A stretch of 64,000 nucleotides of DNA from Limnomonas spitsbergensis (taxonomy: Eukaryota > Chlorophyta > Chlorophyceae > Chlamydomonadales), in the NCBI GenBank assembly GCA_037349105.1, contig JAYJMM010000123.1, positions 1,116,001 to 1,180,000 of the forward strand. The letters are read 5' to 3'. Under the pieces are notes generated by a model. The model ran no database searches. It worked only from the letters and a program-made list of their open reading frames with translations, and had not been told where the DNA came from. Made by a program: the position numbers and the translations under genes. Each line of letters begins with the position of its first letter. Within the stretch, counting starts at the first letter, position 1. Below are positions 41,408 to 54,723 of this stretch, piece by piece.

Positions 41408-43178
41408 AACATCAGTGCATGTACATCAGTGCTGGTACATCAGTGCAGATACATCAGTACATGTACATCAGTGCAGATACATCAGTGCATGTACATCAGT
41501 GCAGGTACATCAGTGCAGGTACATCAGTGCAGGTACATCAGTGCAGGTACATCAGTGCAGGTACATCAGTGCATGTACATCAGTGCAGGTACATCAGTGC
41601 ATGTACATCAGTGCAGGTACATCAGTGCAGGTACATCAGTGCAGGTACATCAGTGCAGGTACATCAGTGCAGGTACATCAGTGCAGGTACATCAGTGAAG
41701 GTACATCAGTGCAGGTACATCAGTGCATGCACATCAGTGCAGGTACATCAGTGCAGGTACATCAGTGCTGGTACATCAGTGCATGCACATCAGTGCAGGT
41801 ACATCAATGCAGGTACACCAGTGCATGTACATCAGTGCAGGTACATCAGTGCAGGTACATCAGTGCAGGTACATCAGTGCAGGTACATCAGTGCAGGTAC
41901 ATCAGTGCAGGTACACCAGTGCAGGTACATCAGTGCAGATACATCAGTGCAGGTACATCAGTGTCATGTACATCAGTGCAGGTACATTAGTGCAGATACA
42001 TCAGTGCAGATACATCAGTGCATGTACATCAGTGCATGTACATCAGTGCATGTACATCAGTGCAGATACATCAGTGCAGGTACATCAGTGCATGTACATC
42101 AGTGAATGTACATCAGTGCAGGTACATCAGTGCAGGTACATCAGTGCAGGTACATCAGTGAAGGTACATCAGTGCAGGTACATCAGTGCATGCACATCAG
42201 TGCAGGTACATCAGTGCAGGTACATCAGTGCAGGTACATCAGTGCATGTACATCAGTGTCATGTACATCAGTGCAGATACATCAGTGCATGTACATCAGT
42301 GCATGTACATCAGTGCAGATACATCAGTGCAGGTACATCAGTGCATGTACATCAGTGCAGGTACATCAGTGAAGGTACATCAGTGCAGGTACATCAGTGC
42401 AGGTGCATCAGTGAAGGAACATTAGTGAAGGTACATCAGTGCAGGTACATCAGTGCATGCACATCAGTGCAGGTACATCAGTGCAGGTACATCAGTGCAG
42501 GTACATCAGTGCAGGTACATCAGTGCAGGTACATCAGTGCAGGTACATCAGTGCATGTACACCAGTGCAGGTACATCAGTGCAGGTACATCAGTGCAGGT
42601 ACACCAGTGCAGGTACATCAGTGTCATGTACATCAGTGCAGGTACATCAGTGCAGGCACATCAGTGCAGATACATCAGTGCAGGTACATCAGTGCAGGTA
42701 CATCAGTACATGTACATCAGTGCATGTACATCAGTGCATGTACATCAGTGAATGTACATCAGTGCAGGTACATCAGTGCAGGTACATCAGTGCAGGTACA
42801 TCAGTGCAGGTACATCAGTACATGTACATCAGTGCATGTACATCAGTGTAGGTACATCAGTGCAGGCACATCAGTGCAGATACATCAGTGCAGGTACATC
42901 AGTGCAGGTACATCAGTACATGTACATCAGTGCATGTACATCAGTGCAGGTACATCAATGCAGATACATCAGTGCATGTACATCAGTGCAGGTACATCAG
43001 TGCAGGTACATCAGTGCATGTACATCAGTACATGTACATCAGTGCATGTACATCAGTGCAGGTACATCAGTGCATGTACATCAGTGCATGTACAGCAGTG
43101 CATGTACATCAGTGCATGTACATCAGTGCATGTACATTAGTGCAGGTACATCAGTGCAGGTACATCAGTGCAAGTACA
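41408..43178. repeat. 14-bp minisatellite, about 126 copies
   Basis: Unit GTACATCAGTGCAG with common variants TGCATG, TGCAGA, TGAAGG and a recurrent TGTCAT insertion. Three units make 42 bp, so long open frames (HQCRYISAGTSVQV) appear in all plus frames; these are not credible genes. Confidence 0.97.
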
Positions 43179-43199
43179 TCTGCAGTGAATCTGACGTGA

Positions 43200-45000
43200 A
43201 AGGTCCTTTCAAGCTTCAATGCAACCACCACTGTGTGGAGGAAGCTACGTTTTAATGGAGGGGGTGCAGCAGCAGGTCACGTTTGCCCAGCTGTCCCACC
43301 TGTCAAAGGCAGTGTTACAACACGGCCTCTCCCTGCCTCCCCCCCCCAACGCGCGGACAACCCTAGCCCCATCGTCCATCCCCCATGCCCACCCCCCACA
43401 TGACACAACATGCTTTCCTGCTCCCTTGCTCTCACTCAAAGAAAGGCGACTCCGCTTCAAAGAACCCGCCCCCACTCTCTAAACCTGAAACTCTCCCGGC
43501 TGTCACTCCAAGCCACCCGCGCCCTGCTTCCCTACCCTAAGAAACCCTCTCCCCCTCTCTCACTGAAACAAGCCCGCTCCCCGCTCTTCCCCTCAAAGAA
43601 GCCCCCCCCCCCCCGGCTCACTTGAAGTAGGACAAAACTGTCTGATCTACATCCGCAAGCATCTCAATAACAAGCTGAGCCTACTACATGGCCGCCTTTT
43701 CCGCAAATGGAGGGGCACCGATGCGCTCAAATTGCACGCAACCCTTGCACTGTGGGTTGGGAGCAATACATGATGCACATGATGTCAGCAAAAGGCCATG
43801 TCAATATGTCATGTCACATGGCACACGCGATGGAAACAGGAGGCCATGTCATGTCATGTCATGTCATGTCATGTCATATCATGTCATGTCATGTGCACAC
43901 CGAGTGTGCCTAATTTGTAGCGGCCCTAAGTCCAAGGGTCGTTACAAGCTGGATATCAGAACAGTGACAGTACCAGTATAACACACGACGCATGGCATTT
44001 GAAAGGGCGGCCATGCCATGCCTTGTCATGCCCAATTAAATGTGGTCCTGCGGGTCATACGGTAGACGGGATAGCCATACACATCAGCATCAGCATCGGC
44101 AACACACTCCATGCAGTCCTTGGTCCGGTAGGCCGCAGTAACAGGCCAGAGCCTGAGGTCGGGCACATGGAGAGTTTGGGCACGTTCAGTGTTGCATGAT
44201 CAGGGGCTGGGTAGCAGCATAATACTTCATGCCAGGTTGTGTGAGAAGCAACAAACTGTTAGATCAGTATACACAAAAACTGTGCGCTGCAATTGCGCGA
44301 GCAAAGTAACACGTTTAAGAAATAAAAAAGACGGTAACACGTCACAGAAATAATGAAATCATACCTACAAGGGATCAACAATTAAAAAAACGGTCAACAC
44401 CGTGCCGCAATTGATCTACCAATCCCTGCCGGTATTGATTTGGTGGCATTCACCCAAGATGAACACGGTGATGCGCCTGGAATAAGAAATCCATCCCCCT
44501 GGATCAGCCCACCCAGAGATACCTGCAGGCTTTTGCCCGCAAGCACCCCCGGGCAGTCCCCAGGGAATGCTTATACCAGGATGTGCAGGATGCATGCAGG
44601 TGCTGAGTTGAGGCCAGGCAAAGCATTCTTGAACACATACGTAAGCACATGGTGTGAATAGATGCCTGGTACAGGCCAGGCAAAGCATCCTTTAGTACAA
44701 ACATTTGAATATCGTGCATGTGGCACAGGATTTTGTATATAAGAGGAGGGTTGCCCAGAGCCTCTATGAGCCCTTGTGCATAGACAGAGATTCTGCAAGA
44801 AGAATAGCTACACAGCTGGGATGAGTGAGGAGTTGTTGCGTCCGCCTTAACAATGTGGCGCCTCACCCTCTGCTTACGGGCAGGGGGGAGCATACCTATT
44901 ACCCTGTGAGGGGAAGGGAGGGAAAGGGTCAGTATGAAGCCGCTTCAGAAGTACTGGAATTGGTGCCGAATCAACCTCCGTGCTTAGGACAGGACATGTG
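43200..45000. other. Intergenic, no gene seen
   Basis: Contains a ten-fold run of 5-bp CATGT units (43847-43893) and poly-C runs. Short repeats with AGGCCAGGCAAAGCATYCTT occur at 44612 and 44674. No exon supported. Confidence 0.4.
43846..43894. repeat. 5-bp microsatellite (CATGT)n
   Basis: About nine to ten consecutive CATGT units with one interruption (CATAT). Confidence 0.9.
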
Positions 45001-45093
45001 GGGAGAGGAAGGGACGAAGGGAGGGGTGGGTGCTTAGCATCCTCAACACCGCGGTGCCCCCAGGCCCCAACTCTGCATCCTCAGCGTCATTAC

Positions 45094-45428
45094 CTCAATC
45101 GTTGCAGGCATCCGCAGCGTCACCCGCATGATGCTGATACCCGTCTTGCCTGTGGGCAATGTGTGGACCTGTGTGCGGATATCAGTGACACTAGCTCAGT
45201 ACCTCTTCAAACTCTGCCAACATGATGGTGTTAAGCTTCACTCATTCCTGCTCACCCCCCCCACTGCCCACATGGTCGTGTCCAGCTTCACTAATTCTCC
45301 CCCTCCCTCCCTCCCCCTTGAGTCCCAAGAGACCTGGTAGGCACGCTTCATGAATACAGGATTCACAGACAATATCTGCAAGAAAAAACCGCAGCGTTCC
45401 CCGTCTGCAGACATGGCCCTTCGCACCA
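45094..45428 (-). pseudogene. Truncated duplicate of the alpha-kinase gene
   Basis: Matches the two upstream pieces of the 53.6-54.7 kb alpha-kinase gene: ATG at 45428 (MVRRAMSADGERCGFFLQIL) with a CAG|GTCTC donor at 45334, and TGKTGISIMRVTLRMPATIE before a GAG|GTAATG donor at 45094. The exon with the catalytic C-lobe is absent to the left, where homology ends near 44940. It cannot encode a working kinase. Confidence 0.55.
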
Positions 45429-45982
45429 TAGATTCTAAAACATGACATGGAGAGTATAAGGCGGTTCTAACTCATCGACCCGTAATGTATCCATCCATGC
45501 AACTGCCAGTTTTGAAGCTGCACATCCTGGTGACGTGATAGGCGTAATGCATGCATGTAGCTGATCTGACACACACAGGCAGCTGATGACCATGCATGCT
45601 GCTGATCAGGACTCCCGCATGCTGCTGATCTGTACCGTACCATGCATGCTGTTGATTTTTTACCGTGCATGCTGCTGATCTGTACCATACCATGCATGCA
45701 GCTAATACAGAACATGCATGCCACTGATCTAGACCATGCTACCACTGACCGTATGCAAGCGCTGAGTTGGGCCATTTATGTGGTCCTGGGCCATGCATCT
45801 GGTCTTGGACTGGCTATCAAGGGTTGAAGGAATGTACACATGGACAGATGAGACTGAAGTCATGGCCTCACTTAGAAATTATAGTTCCCTATCAAAATCC
45901 TACAAATCAAGTCAACAGGTGGTACCCCTGAAATGGCAGGGCGCCTGCAGAAGACGTTCGGTCTTGCTTTGGGTTGGTTGGT

Positions 45983-45998
45983 GGTGTTGAAAAACACC
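45983..45998 (-). terminator. Histone 3' stem-loop, H4 copy 2
   Basis: Coding strand GGTGTT-TTTC-AACACC. Confidence 0.85.
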
Positions 45999-46045
45999 GG
46001 TTGGGAGTGGTGGGTTAGGTCGTAGACTGCCAAGCTGGAAGATGC

Positions 46046-47004
<959 letters not shown>

Positions 47005-47048
47005 GCTTCTCATGCCCTCAGCGTCCATCCATTCCCATCAACCAAACC

Positions 47049-47064
47049 GGTGTTTTTAAACACC
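47049..47064 (+). terminator. Histone 3' stem-loop, H3 copy 2
   Basis: GGTGTT-TTTA-AACACC, 45 bases after the stop. Confidence 0.85.
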
Positions 47065-48050
47065 ACCAGCCTACGGCACATCTGTCCCTGCTGACCCCGG
47101 TTTTCAAGTTCCTGCCCATCACCTTGGTTGTGAGCATGGCTACCTCTTGCATGGGGTTCCTTGTTCCCGTCCCCTCATGTACAGTAGGAGGGCAGGTAGG
47201 AGTTATCCTTCTGGTAGGTAAATGCATACAAATTCAGGTACCGCCGCACTGGTTCCCAAACTAGTACACTGTATGGCTTAAATGGCTAAATCCTGATGCA
47301 TTATGGGATTTTAAATTTATTCATACGAATTTAAGCTTCATGATGTTGCTGTCCAAGGCTGGTTTGTATCACATGATATTTCAGTGAAGCGCGCGAAAAT
47401 AGTAGCGCACCCAATACAAGGAATCCAGTTTAGGGTTAAACATCCCTTCTTAGTGGGGAGACCCCTCCACACACTCTGAAGTGATGAGAGTTTCGCTTCT
47501 GCTTGAATGTCTTTTCCTCCTGCTTGAATTACTTTTATTAGCATGCTGATGCCCAGTGTGATATCAGTTACTGTCCATTGAACCCTGGTTGAACCAACCC
47601 TGCTTGCACACATCTCCAATGTCACTTAATGCTATGTCCGCGGCGGTTGAGTGAATGTATGATAGCAAGGCTAGCACTGTTTATTTGATATGCGGCATTC
47701 TACTGCGCCCAGGTACAACCGACGGTGTGCGCCGTGTTGGGGCAAACCAAGAGCCACGCCAGCAAGAGGTTGTGTGCTCACGTGCGCATAGACCTACGGC
47801 TGCGGTCCAGCGCAATGAGCACGGCGAACACTAGAGGACGGCGCAGCAATTAGTGGCGTGAGGCGAGCAGAGCAGGCAAAGACGTGGTAAATATCGTAGA
47901 GATGCAAAGACGCTTCAGAGGCTGATGATTCCTTTAACAGTCCTCGTTTTCTAGCCTTATTCTGTTCCTTGACCACTCCTATTTATCCACACCCCTTCCC
48001 CCCTTCCCACCTACTCAACAACTGGGTTCCCACGAGGCCGAGCCTTTTTA
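47065..48050. other. H3-H2B spacer 2, left part, no gene seen
   Basis: Closely matches 56342-57300 in unit 3. Confidence 0.6.
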
Positions 48051-48054
48051 CTCG

Positions 48055-49150
48055 GACGGAGGGCATGGTGCAACTTCAGAAACTGTTTATTTCATGGTTA
48101 CGGCATTCGGCAGCAATTAAGCTACTTCATAGCCCATGGCTGGAGGGCCTATGTGTTACGAGCCATGCTGCTTGGGCCACCTGCATTTGTAGGTCAACTG
48201 GTGGATTGTGGACAGTGTTTGCCTAGGCAGTGAACCGCCAAAATGATCCGGTGCTCACAAAAATGAACACAAGTGGTCATGAATGAGTGCACTCCCCCCC
48301 CCATTCATTGCCGATCCCTTTTTATTATTCCGAAGAATACCAAATTACCAATGAAAAATACAGGTCACACCGTAGACGTCCTTTGCCTTCGCACCGTTTA
48401 ATATGGATTTGCCCGCATGGAATAACACACGGTTTAATAATTTATCATTGAAGGGTCAGGCAGCTAAATTTAATAATTAAAATCTGGAATTTTCGCCAGC
48501 GAGTACCTATCCATGAAAAAGGCTTCACGGATTCACATTACAGTATTTGTGACCCCTGCCCATTGGATTAATGAAAACTATTCTTTGGACGTGCAGCGCC
48601 TGCGACCAACTATGGACATGTGGTGTGGGCCACCATTCACCTCTGGCGGCACCACTGCCTCCGGAGCAGGATGCAATCCAGCCTACTTCAGCGCTTGCGT
48701 CAGGCTGCGGGGCTGCCTGCCTTCGCTGCCAGCTGGGGGGTCATGAGGGAGCTGCAGATCCAGCCGTTACAACGAGACTGGTGGCAGCACATGCTTCGCT
48801 TCTACAACGCAGTGGTGGCACCTGCAGCACAGCAAAACAGCCCTCTCATGGCAGCAGGCATGGCGGCCGACATGCAGCTCGCGCTTCGACAGAACACCGG
48901 AGGGTGCACTTGGTGCGGTGAGCTGATCGATACGTTGAAGGACTTGGAGCGTGGAGCAGCTGTCCTCAAACTGTGAGAGGCAGTCTCTGACCTGCAGCCG
49001 CTCCCCGTCTGAGAGGTGCTACACCTAGTGGACGCAGCCTACCAGCATGTTAATGACGTCACACCTCTGGGCCATGTTGAAATGAAGCTCGGCCACGTCG
49101 GGGAGATAGCGATCATGTGAAGGATGCGTTGCATTTCTGCTTCCAATGCT
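48055..49150 (+). mobile_element. Non-LTR retrotransposon fragments in H3-H2B spacer 2
   Basis: 48060-48220 and 48510-48700 match the LINE-like stretch at 57340-57720. A 48620-48976 frame ends RDWWQHMLRFYNAVVAP, then TGGCTWCGELIDTLKDLERG and a stop, and its homologue in spacer 1 is broken. 49090-49150 carries a small piece of the zinc-finger end. The assignment rests on the link to the finger-bearing copy in unit 3. Confidence 0.55.
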
Positions 49151-49251
49151 TCCAACTTCGAGCTGCCTTTTCCTTTTGGGGGGGTATTTCTTTCTCCTCT
49201 GTACTCTACTTCCATCTTACCTTGATTCGTTTTATTTTATCCCATCGGAAC

Positions 49252-49340
49252 AGTTGGACGCACGCATACATAGCCGAGCCTTTTTGAGCTGGGCCCAGAG
49301 GTGCAATGTCATTGAGACATTGACTCCTTGGACCTGTGGT
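49252..49340 (+). repeat. Dispersed repeat family B core
   Basis: CGGAACAGTTGGACGCACGC, GCCGAGCCTTTTTGAGCTGG, GCCCAGAGGTGCAATGTCATT. Confidence 0.75.
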
Positions 49341-49605
49341 TGAAAACCTTCTAATTCATTGCCTCATGCGAAGGCAAAACAAGGCTATCCTATGTTGTCA
49401 GGTATCTGACAACCAAATGCCATTCCAACTGTTTGCAAGCTGCCTACAGCTTGGTGGAATTGAAACTAAGAGGTTGGGTGCAATCCGGATGATAGCCTGC
49501 GGTGCATGCTGTCCTCTAGCACAAGACCGACAGGACACTGATCATGATGATGAATGCGGATCAGGTTAGGTTGGGTGAGTCAATTGATTTCGGCATCAGG
49601 ATGGT

Positions 49606-49621
49606 GGTGTTAAAAAACACC
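49606..49621 (-). terminator. Histone 3' stem-loop, H2B copy 2
   Basis: Coding strand GGTGTT-TTTT-AACACC. Confidence 0.85.
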
Positions 49622-49663
49622 GGTTTGGTCTGACGGGGCAGAGAAAAACAGAGGGTGAGCTGC

Positions 49664-50062
49664 TTAGGCCGAGGTGAACTTGGTGACAGCCTTGGTGCCC
49701 TCAGAGACAGCATGCTTGGACAGCTCTCCAGGAAGGACCAGGCGCACAGCGGTCTGGATCTCACGGGAGGTCATTGTGGGCTTCTTGCTGTAGCGGGACA
49801 GGCGGGCAGCCTCGGTGGCGATCTTGTCGAACATGTCGTTCATGAGGGAGTTCAGGATGCTCATGGCCTTGGAAGAGACGCCAGTGTCGGGGTGGACCTG
49901 CTTGAGCACCTTGTACAGGTAGATCTTGTACGACTCAACTGCCTTGCCGGATTTCTTCTTCTTCTTGCCATCGGTGCTCTTGACTGCGACCTTCTTCGCA
50001 ATCTTCTTCTCGGCAGTGGCCACTGCAGTGGGCTTCTTCTCAGCGATTGTCCTAGGTGCCAT
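49664..50062 (-). CDS. H2B: Histone H2B, copy 2
   Basis: 132 residues. It differs from copy 1 only at residue 4, where Lys is Arg ([10 protein letters not shown]). Fold and C-terminus are identical. Divergent from H2A copy 2. Confidence 0.99.
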   Translation of the reverse strand: MAPRTIAEKKPTAVATAEKKIAKKVAVKSTDGKKKKKSGKAVESYKIYLYKVLKQVHPDTGVSSKAMSILNSLMNDMFDKIATEAARLSRYSKKPTMTSREIQTAVRLVLPGELSKHAVSEGTKAVTKFTSA

Positions 50063-50149
50063 AATGTCGATACGAAATCAAAGAGTGGTGATTGGTTGTT
50101 AAGGCGAGGTCGCGAGACGTTTATGTAGTGTTCAAATGTTCGGACGACC

Positions 50150-50188
50150 GGATCAGCAGGCACCGACAGCTGGCTTGTCTGCTGATCC
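50150..50188. promoter_or_regulatory. H2B-H2A divergent promoter element, quartet 2
   Basis: GGATCAGCAG (50150-50159) and CTGCTGATCC (50179-50188). The TATA-like site is CTATTCAAAC here, one base off the copy 1 form. Confidence 0.7.
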
Positions 50189-50280
50189 GGTCTTCCAGTC
50201 GCCTATTCAAACAGCGCCTGGCACGAAGCGGGAACAAACTCATCTTTAACTTTATCCCCAAACTTCTCCTTGTCGACAAC

Positions 50281-50691
50281 ATGGCTGGCAAGACAGTATC
50301 CGCTGGTGGTGGTCGCGGCAAGGCCGCCGAAGGCAAGAAGGCCGTGTCTCGCAGCGCCAAGGCTGGTCTCCAGTTCCCCGTGGGCCGTGTCGCCCGCTAC
50401 CTGAAGAAGGGCAAATACGCTGAGCGCATTGGAGCTGGCGCCCCTGTCTACCTGGCCGCCGTCCTTGAGTACATTGCGGCCGAGGTGCTTGAGCTGGCTG
50501 GCAACGCTGCCCGCGACAACAAGAAGAACCGCATCATCCCCCGCCACATCCAGCTGGCCATCCGTAATGATGAGGAGTTGAGCAAGCTGCTGGGCACCGT
50601 CACCATTGCATCTGGTGGCGTGTTGCCCAACATCCACTCCGTCCTGCTGCCCAAGAAGAGCAAGAAGGATGGAGAGTCTGCTGAGGTCTAA
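50281..50691 (+). CDS. H2A: Histone H2A, copy 2
   Basis: 136 residues, identical protein to copies 1 and 3. The upstream frame is open to 50092, but [11 protein letters not shown] is the family start. Confidence 0.99.
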   Translation: MAGKTVSAGGGRGKAAEGKKAVSRSAKAGLQFPVGRVARYLKKGKYAERIGAGAPVYLAAVLEYIAAEVLELAGNAARDNKKNRIIPRHIQLAIRNDEELSKLLGTVTIASGGVLPNIHSVLLPKKSKKDGESAEV

Positions 50692-50729
50692 ACGATCGTA
50701 ATTCCTACCTGCCGTCCTTTGACACAACC

Positions 50730-50745
50730 GGTGTTTTTCAACACC
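50730..50745 (+). terminator. Histone 3' stem-loop, H2A copy 2
   Basis: GGTGTT-TTTC-AACACC. Confidence 0.85.
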
Positions 50746-50759
50746 ACCAAGCATGACCA

Positions 50760-53640
50760 ATAATTAGCATCAGTGTTCAAATTGCATTGCGCTGGTGGAC
50801 CTAAGTAACAGCCTTACATTAGGTCAGGTTTGCACTGGCCTGATTCCCTGTCAAAACACACGAAGTCTCGGCAAAAACTTCCTGCAGAGGATTGACAAAC
50901 TCCCTGGACAAAAGATAATGATCCTGACAAGATAACCAAGTCGCTTAAGTTCAGAGGGAAACCCAGATAATTATCTGCTGCCAGGAACCTTGGCGCTCCT
51001 ACCTCTGGTTAAAATTGTCAGGATGTGTTGTCGGTTGGGTACAGACGAGGTGCATGTAACTAGGATTTGCTAGCTGTTCTCAAGTACAGAAACAAACATT
51101 CCGGGAGCATCCTGGGGAAAACTGGAATGTCCTTGACATCGTCACTTGTTTAAAACGGCAAGTGGCTTGACCAGATTCGTGAAGGGGGAAATGAATGTTA
51201 GATGTTTATTTTGTGTCTGGATGGACGAGGCACGCGATGGGGCGGGGACGGGCTTCCTGCTGCATGCCGGCCTATTGATGTCATGGCGGCCATTGTGCGC
51301 TCGAGCTGATATCACAGAACTGACCTCAACAACTGGTAGCTGGATCCGTCCCGGTGGGCCGGCGACTTGTGTGTTTCCAATGCAAGGCAATCCTCGCCAC
51401 CTGACTACTCTTATTCCAGATTTTGTATTCTCCATGGAGGCAATGAATTAGACAACATCTGTCCGGCTGGCCGCTCAGATATCAAGTTTTGTGTTTCCCT
51501 TTTCTGAAATCCTCTCGACGTAGTGCGGACCATCTGCTAGTAAGCAGCTGCCAGTGAAACTGCCGCACCAAGGGCACTGTTGCCCTGAGTCTGATGAATG
51601 GACTGAGGTGTGAGCATGCACCGATGGGCGTACTAGTGCCTTGCCGCCTGTTGGTAAGGGGCGGTGACGCCCCCTTGCGTATCCTCCACCTTGCATGCCT
51701 GCTTTTTTTCTTTTTTCGTGGGGCAGGCCCTGCCTCGAGGCGCAAGCCAACTGTAATGTAATACATGCAGTGATCGCTACTGGTAGTCAGCTACGACGTG
51801 TCTTGATCAAAATGTTCAAAATACTATCTTTTTGTCAGACTTTAATGCTTGATTTTTTCGATGATATGACTGGCAGTGGAACTCTTTAAATATAATACAT
51901 TGTCAGACCTAGTGGGAATCTTACAGTAACAGTTGCGCGCCCCTCAGATTGCAACGTCAACCAGACTTGTGTGGTTGCTGGCATCCATGACGTGAAGCGC
52001 GAACGGCCGGGTCTAGGTTCATCTCGAGGCAAGTAGTGACGTCGTCTGCTGGAAGCCAGGATGTCAAGGGCTGCAAATGGCAAAATAATTACAGAGTGTC
52101 CTTGTATTGCTGAACGAATCATTCAGAACGATAAACCGTCTTTTAGGCATGGGATACCAAGCTTTCATATATACTATGGGGGGAAATCAGCCAGCGTTTT
52201 TCAGGTTCAGGCTTTTTGTAAAATGTGTGAATTGTTTTAATTTCAGCAGCGCAACAGAATTGGCAGAGATAAATGGGTTAAATTCACAAGTCTTCCGTGA
52301 CCAAGACATGGCTGGGTGTTACGAGGGGGGGGGGTATAAAAAGTTTTAACCCCACATCGTTCAAAACATGTTCAACGTCCCCTGGCTGACCCCCCTACCC
52401 CGCGCCTCCGGAACCTAGTAAAACCTTAATTTATCAGTAAAAATAAGTAGGGCGGGGGAGAGGGGTCAATTCCAACAAGCTGTCAGACAGTGCGCATCTA
52501 ATGGTGTCGCTCAGTGTAGCTGGTTCCCAAAAACAAATGGTGGAACAAAAAACCAAGCCCCCGATATAATCGCTCTAGCTACCACTTGCCAGCTATCTAT
52601 CCTCGCAAGAGATCATGAGGCCCCAAGGACGAGAGGATTCACAGATCACAGGATCAGTCTGACATCAGAGTTCAGCTTGCTGATGTGCTCCTTAAGCAAC
52701 TTGATCTCTTGCCCCTTGGGGAGCTCTTTGCCCCCCCCCTCACACTCCTCAGTGCTGATGGCATATCTTGTCACATCTACCTCAGTCAGCTCCTTTGTCC
52801 GATTAAGCCCTTCCTTAGGCTCTAGCTAGACAGCCAAGCACGCTACCTAGACAGCCAAGCAGGCTCTAGCTCAGACCTAGCACATGAGCTGTGGGTGAAT
52901 GACGTTACACATCTGGGCCATGCTGAAATGGAGCTCGGCCACGTCGGCAAACGAACAGCTGTGAGTAAACCCTGAACATGGTGTAATTTGCATAAGTTGA
53001 TTGTTAATGTCCCTTGCTGTGTTTTTCTAATTCCTCCCAATTTATTTCCCAATTATATCACACTGCAGGACGCACAAAATGACTGAAGTTGTATTCTAAA
53101 AGATTTGCCCTTAATGGATTTCCTTTCTGGATTGCATGAGGTGAACACACAATCAATCAAGATGATGTGCTACAATTCAGTATCAACGAAGTCAGTTATA
53201 TCATCAGGGTCATCAAAAAAATAGATAGATCTCTCCCTGACTTGTAGCCACAGCCTGTTCATGGACATGTATGGCAAGCATTATCCCCATGCTTTTTATT
53301 TACTTTCCTGTCCCGGTACAAGTAGGGATTGACCCCAGGTGCCGGTATACACACCGGGTTCAGGTCTTCAATTCTGAAATTAAAATGTGATGGTAGATAC
53401 AGTTATGATGTGCTCCGGTATCTATCTGTCCTGCTGAGCAGCAAACTCCATATGCTCACAAACATCAAGTTCATTTTTGCTGCTCCCAACACTCTGTAGC
53501 AGCAAGATAACCCCCCCGACACCCATCCCTTGAACATGCACTCATAATGCCGGCTCAGCACTGCCGAGGATACCTGAATTTGGCCTTCCCTCCCATAAAG
53601 AAGCAAGGTGGCAAAGCCCACAACGTTTAGCTGAGGGACT
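50760..53640. other. Intergenic between quartet 2 and the alpha-kinase gene, no gene seen
   Basis: Ordinary sequence with poly-G (52325-52334) and poly-C runs. One inverted family B core at 52897-52950. ORFs near 51.1-51.7 kb lack family resemblance or splice context. Confidence 0.4.
52893..52952 (-). repeat. Dispersed repeat family B core
   Basis: AATGACGTTACACATCTGGG, CCATGCTGAAATGGAGCTCG, GCCACGTCGG; almost the same as 49052-49107. Confidence 0.7.
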
Positions 53641-53648
53641 TTTCAATG

Positions 53649-54723
53649 CTAAGGCTGGTCGTGCGGCCGATGAAGCCCTAGCTGCCTGCACAACGCATTG
53701 CACACATGCGTGCCAAAGAACAAGCGCATGCCATTTGCGCCCTTGTCGGTGGCCCCATTGCTCTGGGTGCAGGAGCGAATGGCGGGATCGGTGAGTGTGT
53801 AGCCGTCAGTGCTGTTCCATACGCCTTGCAGGTCGCACACCAGCCTCGAGCCGCCTGAGGAGACCCATGTGAAGTGAGAGAAGCACTGCGGTACATCAGC
53901 TTCATTCACACCTTCCTCCTCCTCCTCCTCGATGTCCTCGGCAATGCCCGGCAGGCCTCCTCTGGCGCGATCGACACCGCCCTTTTTGTCGTTCCAATTG
54001 ATCCATGCACCCTCGAGCTCCTTCTCCACGAGGAACGTTGCAAGCCCTCCGCCGGTCAGGTTGTACCTGTCATCTTGAACCTGATAATGAGCGGAAACGT
54101 AAGTGGATACATACCGGTATTGATATATTTTCAATTTACTGTCTAGCAGTAACTAATGGTAATTGTTACGGTACCGTAGATTTGAATAGCCTTCCCTCAT
54201 AATTAATGTTGTTTGGGGGTGCGGGTCAATACAAACCTGCTCCAGAACGACTGGAATTACTGTTGAATCAACCTACGTGCTAAGAAGAGGACATGTGGGG
54301 AGAGGAAGGGACGCAGGGAGGGGTGGGTGCTTAGCACCCTGAACACCGCGGCGCCTCCACCTCCGCATCCTCAGCGTCATTACCTCAATCGTTGCAGGCC
54401 AATCGTTGAAATCCATCTGCGGCGTCACAAGCATGATGCTGATACCCGTCTTGCCTGTGGGCAGTGTGTGGGCCAATGTGCGGAAATCAGTGACACTAGC
54501 TCAGTACCTCTCCAACCTCAGCCAACGTGATAGCGTTTAGCCTCACCCCACCCCCCCACCCCTGCATGGTCGTGTCCAGCTTCACTACTTCTCCCCCTCC
54601 CTCCCTCCCCCTTGAGTCCCAAGAGACCTGGTAGGCACGCTTCATGCATACAGGATTCACAGACAATATCTGCAAGAAAAAGTCGCAGCGTTCCCCGTCT
54701 GCAGACATGGCCCTTCGAACCAT
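53649..54723 (-). CDS. Alpha-type protein kinase, C-terminal catalytic exons
   Basis: The last exon, 53649-54080 (acceptor CATTATCAG, 143 codons plus TGA), encodes ATFLVEKELEGAWINWND, an acidic linker (IEEEEEEGVNE), then CFSHFTWVSSGGSRLVCDLQ, YTLTDPAIRSCTQ, GANGMRLFFGTHVCNALCRQ. This is the C-lobe of the atypical alpha-kinase fold (myosin heavy chain kinase, eEF2 kinase, TRPM types), including the DLQGV strand, the Gly-rich GxNGM loop and the zinc-binding HxCNxxC end. Upstream pieces are 54384-54454 (donor GAG|GTAATG) and 54628-54723, where ATG 54723 opens MVRRAMSADGERCDFFLQIL and a CMKRAYQ block fits the N-lobe MRxAY motif. Splice phases of these two pieces do not all agree, so the upstream structure is tentative. 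The N-lobe seems incomplete before the histone unit begins, so the gene may be 5'-truncated. Confidence 0.7.

Noticed and set aside
36129..43178. CRISPR-like arrays
   Set aside because: Head-to-tail repeats without unique spacers, in eukaryotic DNA without cas genes.
41327..43255. Long plus-strand ORFs up to 342 aa (HQCRYISAGTSVQV)
   Set aside because: Pure 14-bp minisatellite translation, open in several overlapping frames, with no start or splice context.
51142..51760. Opposed ORFs of 90-101 aa near 51.1-51.8 kb
   Set aside because: Both strands are open over the same bases, with no family, splice or promoter evidence.
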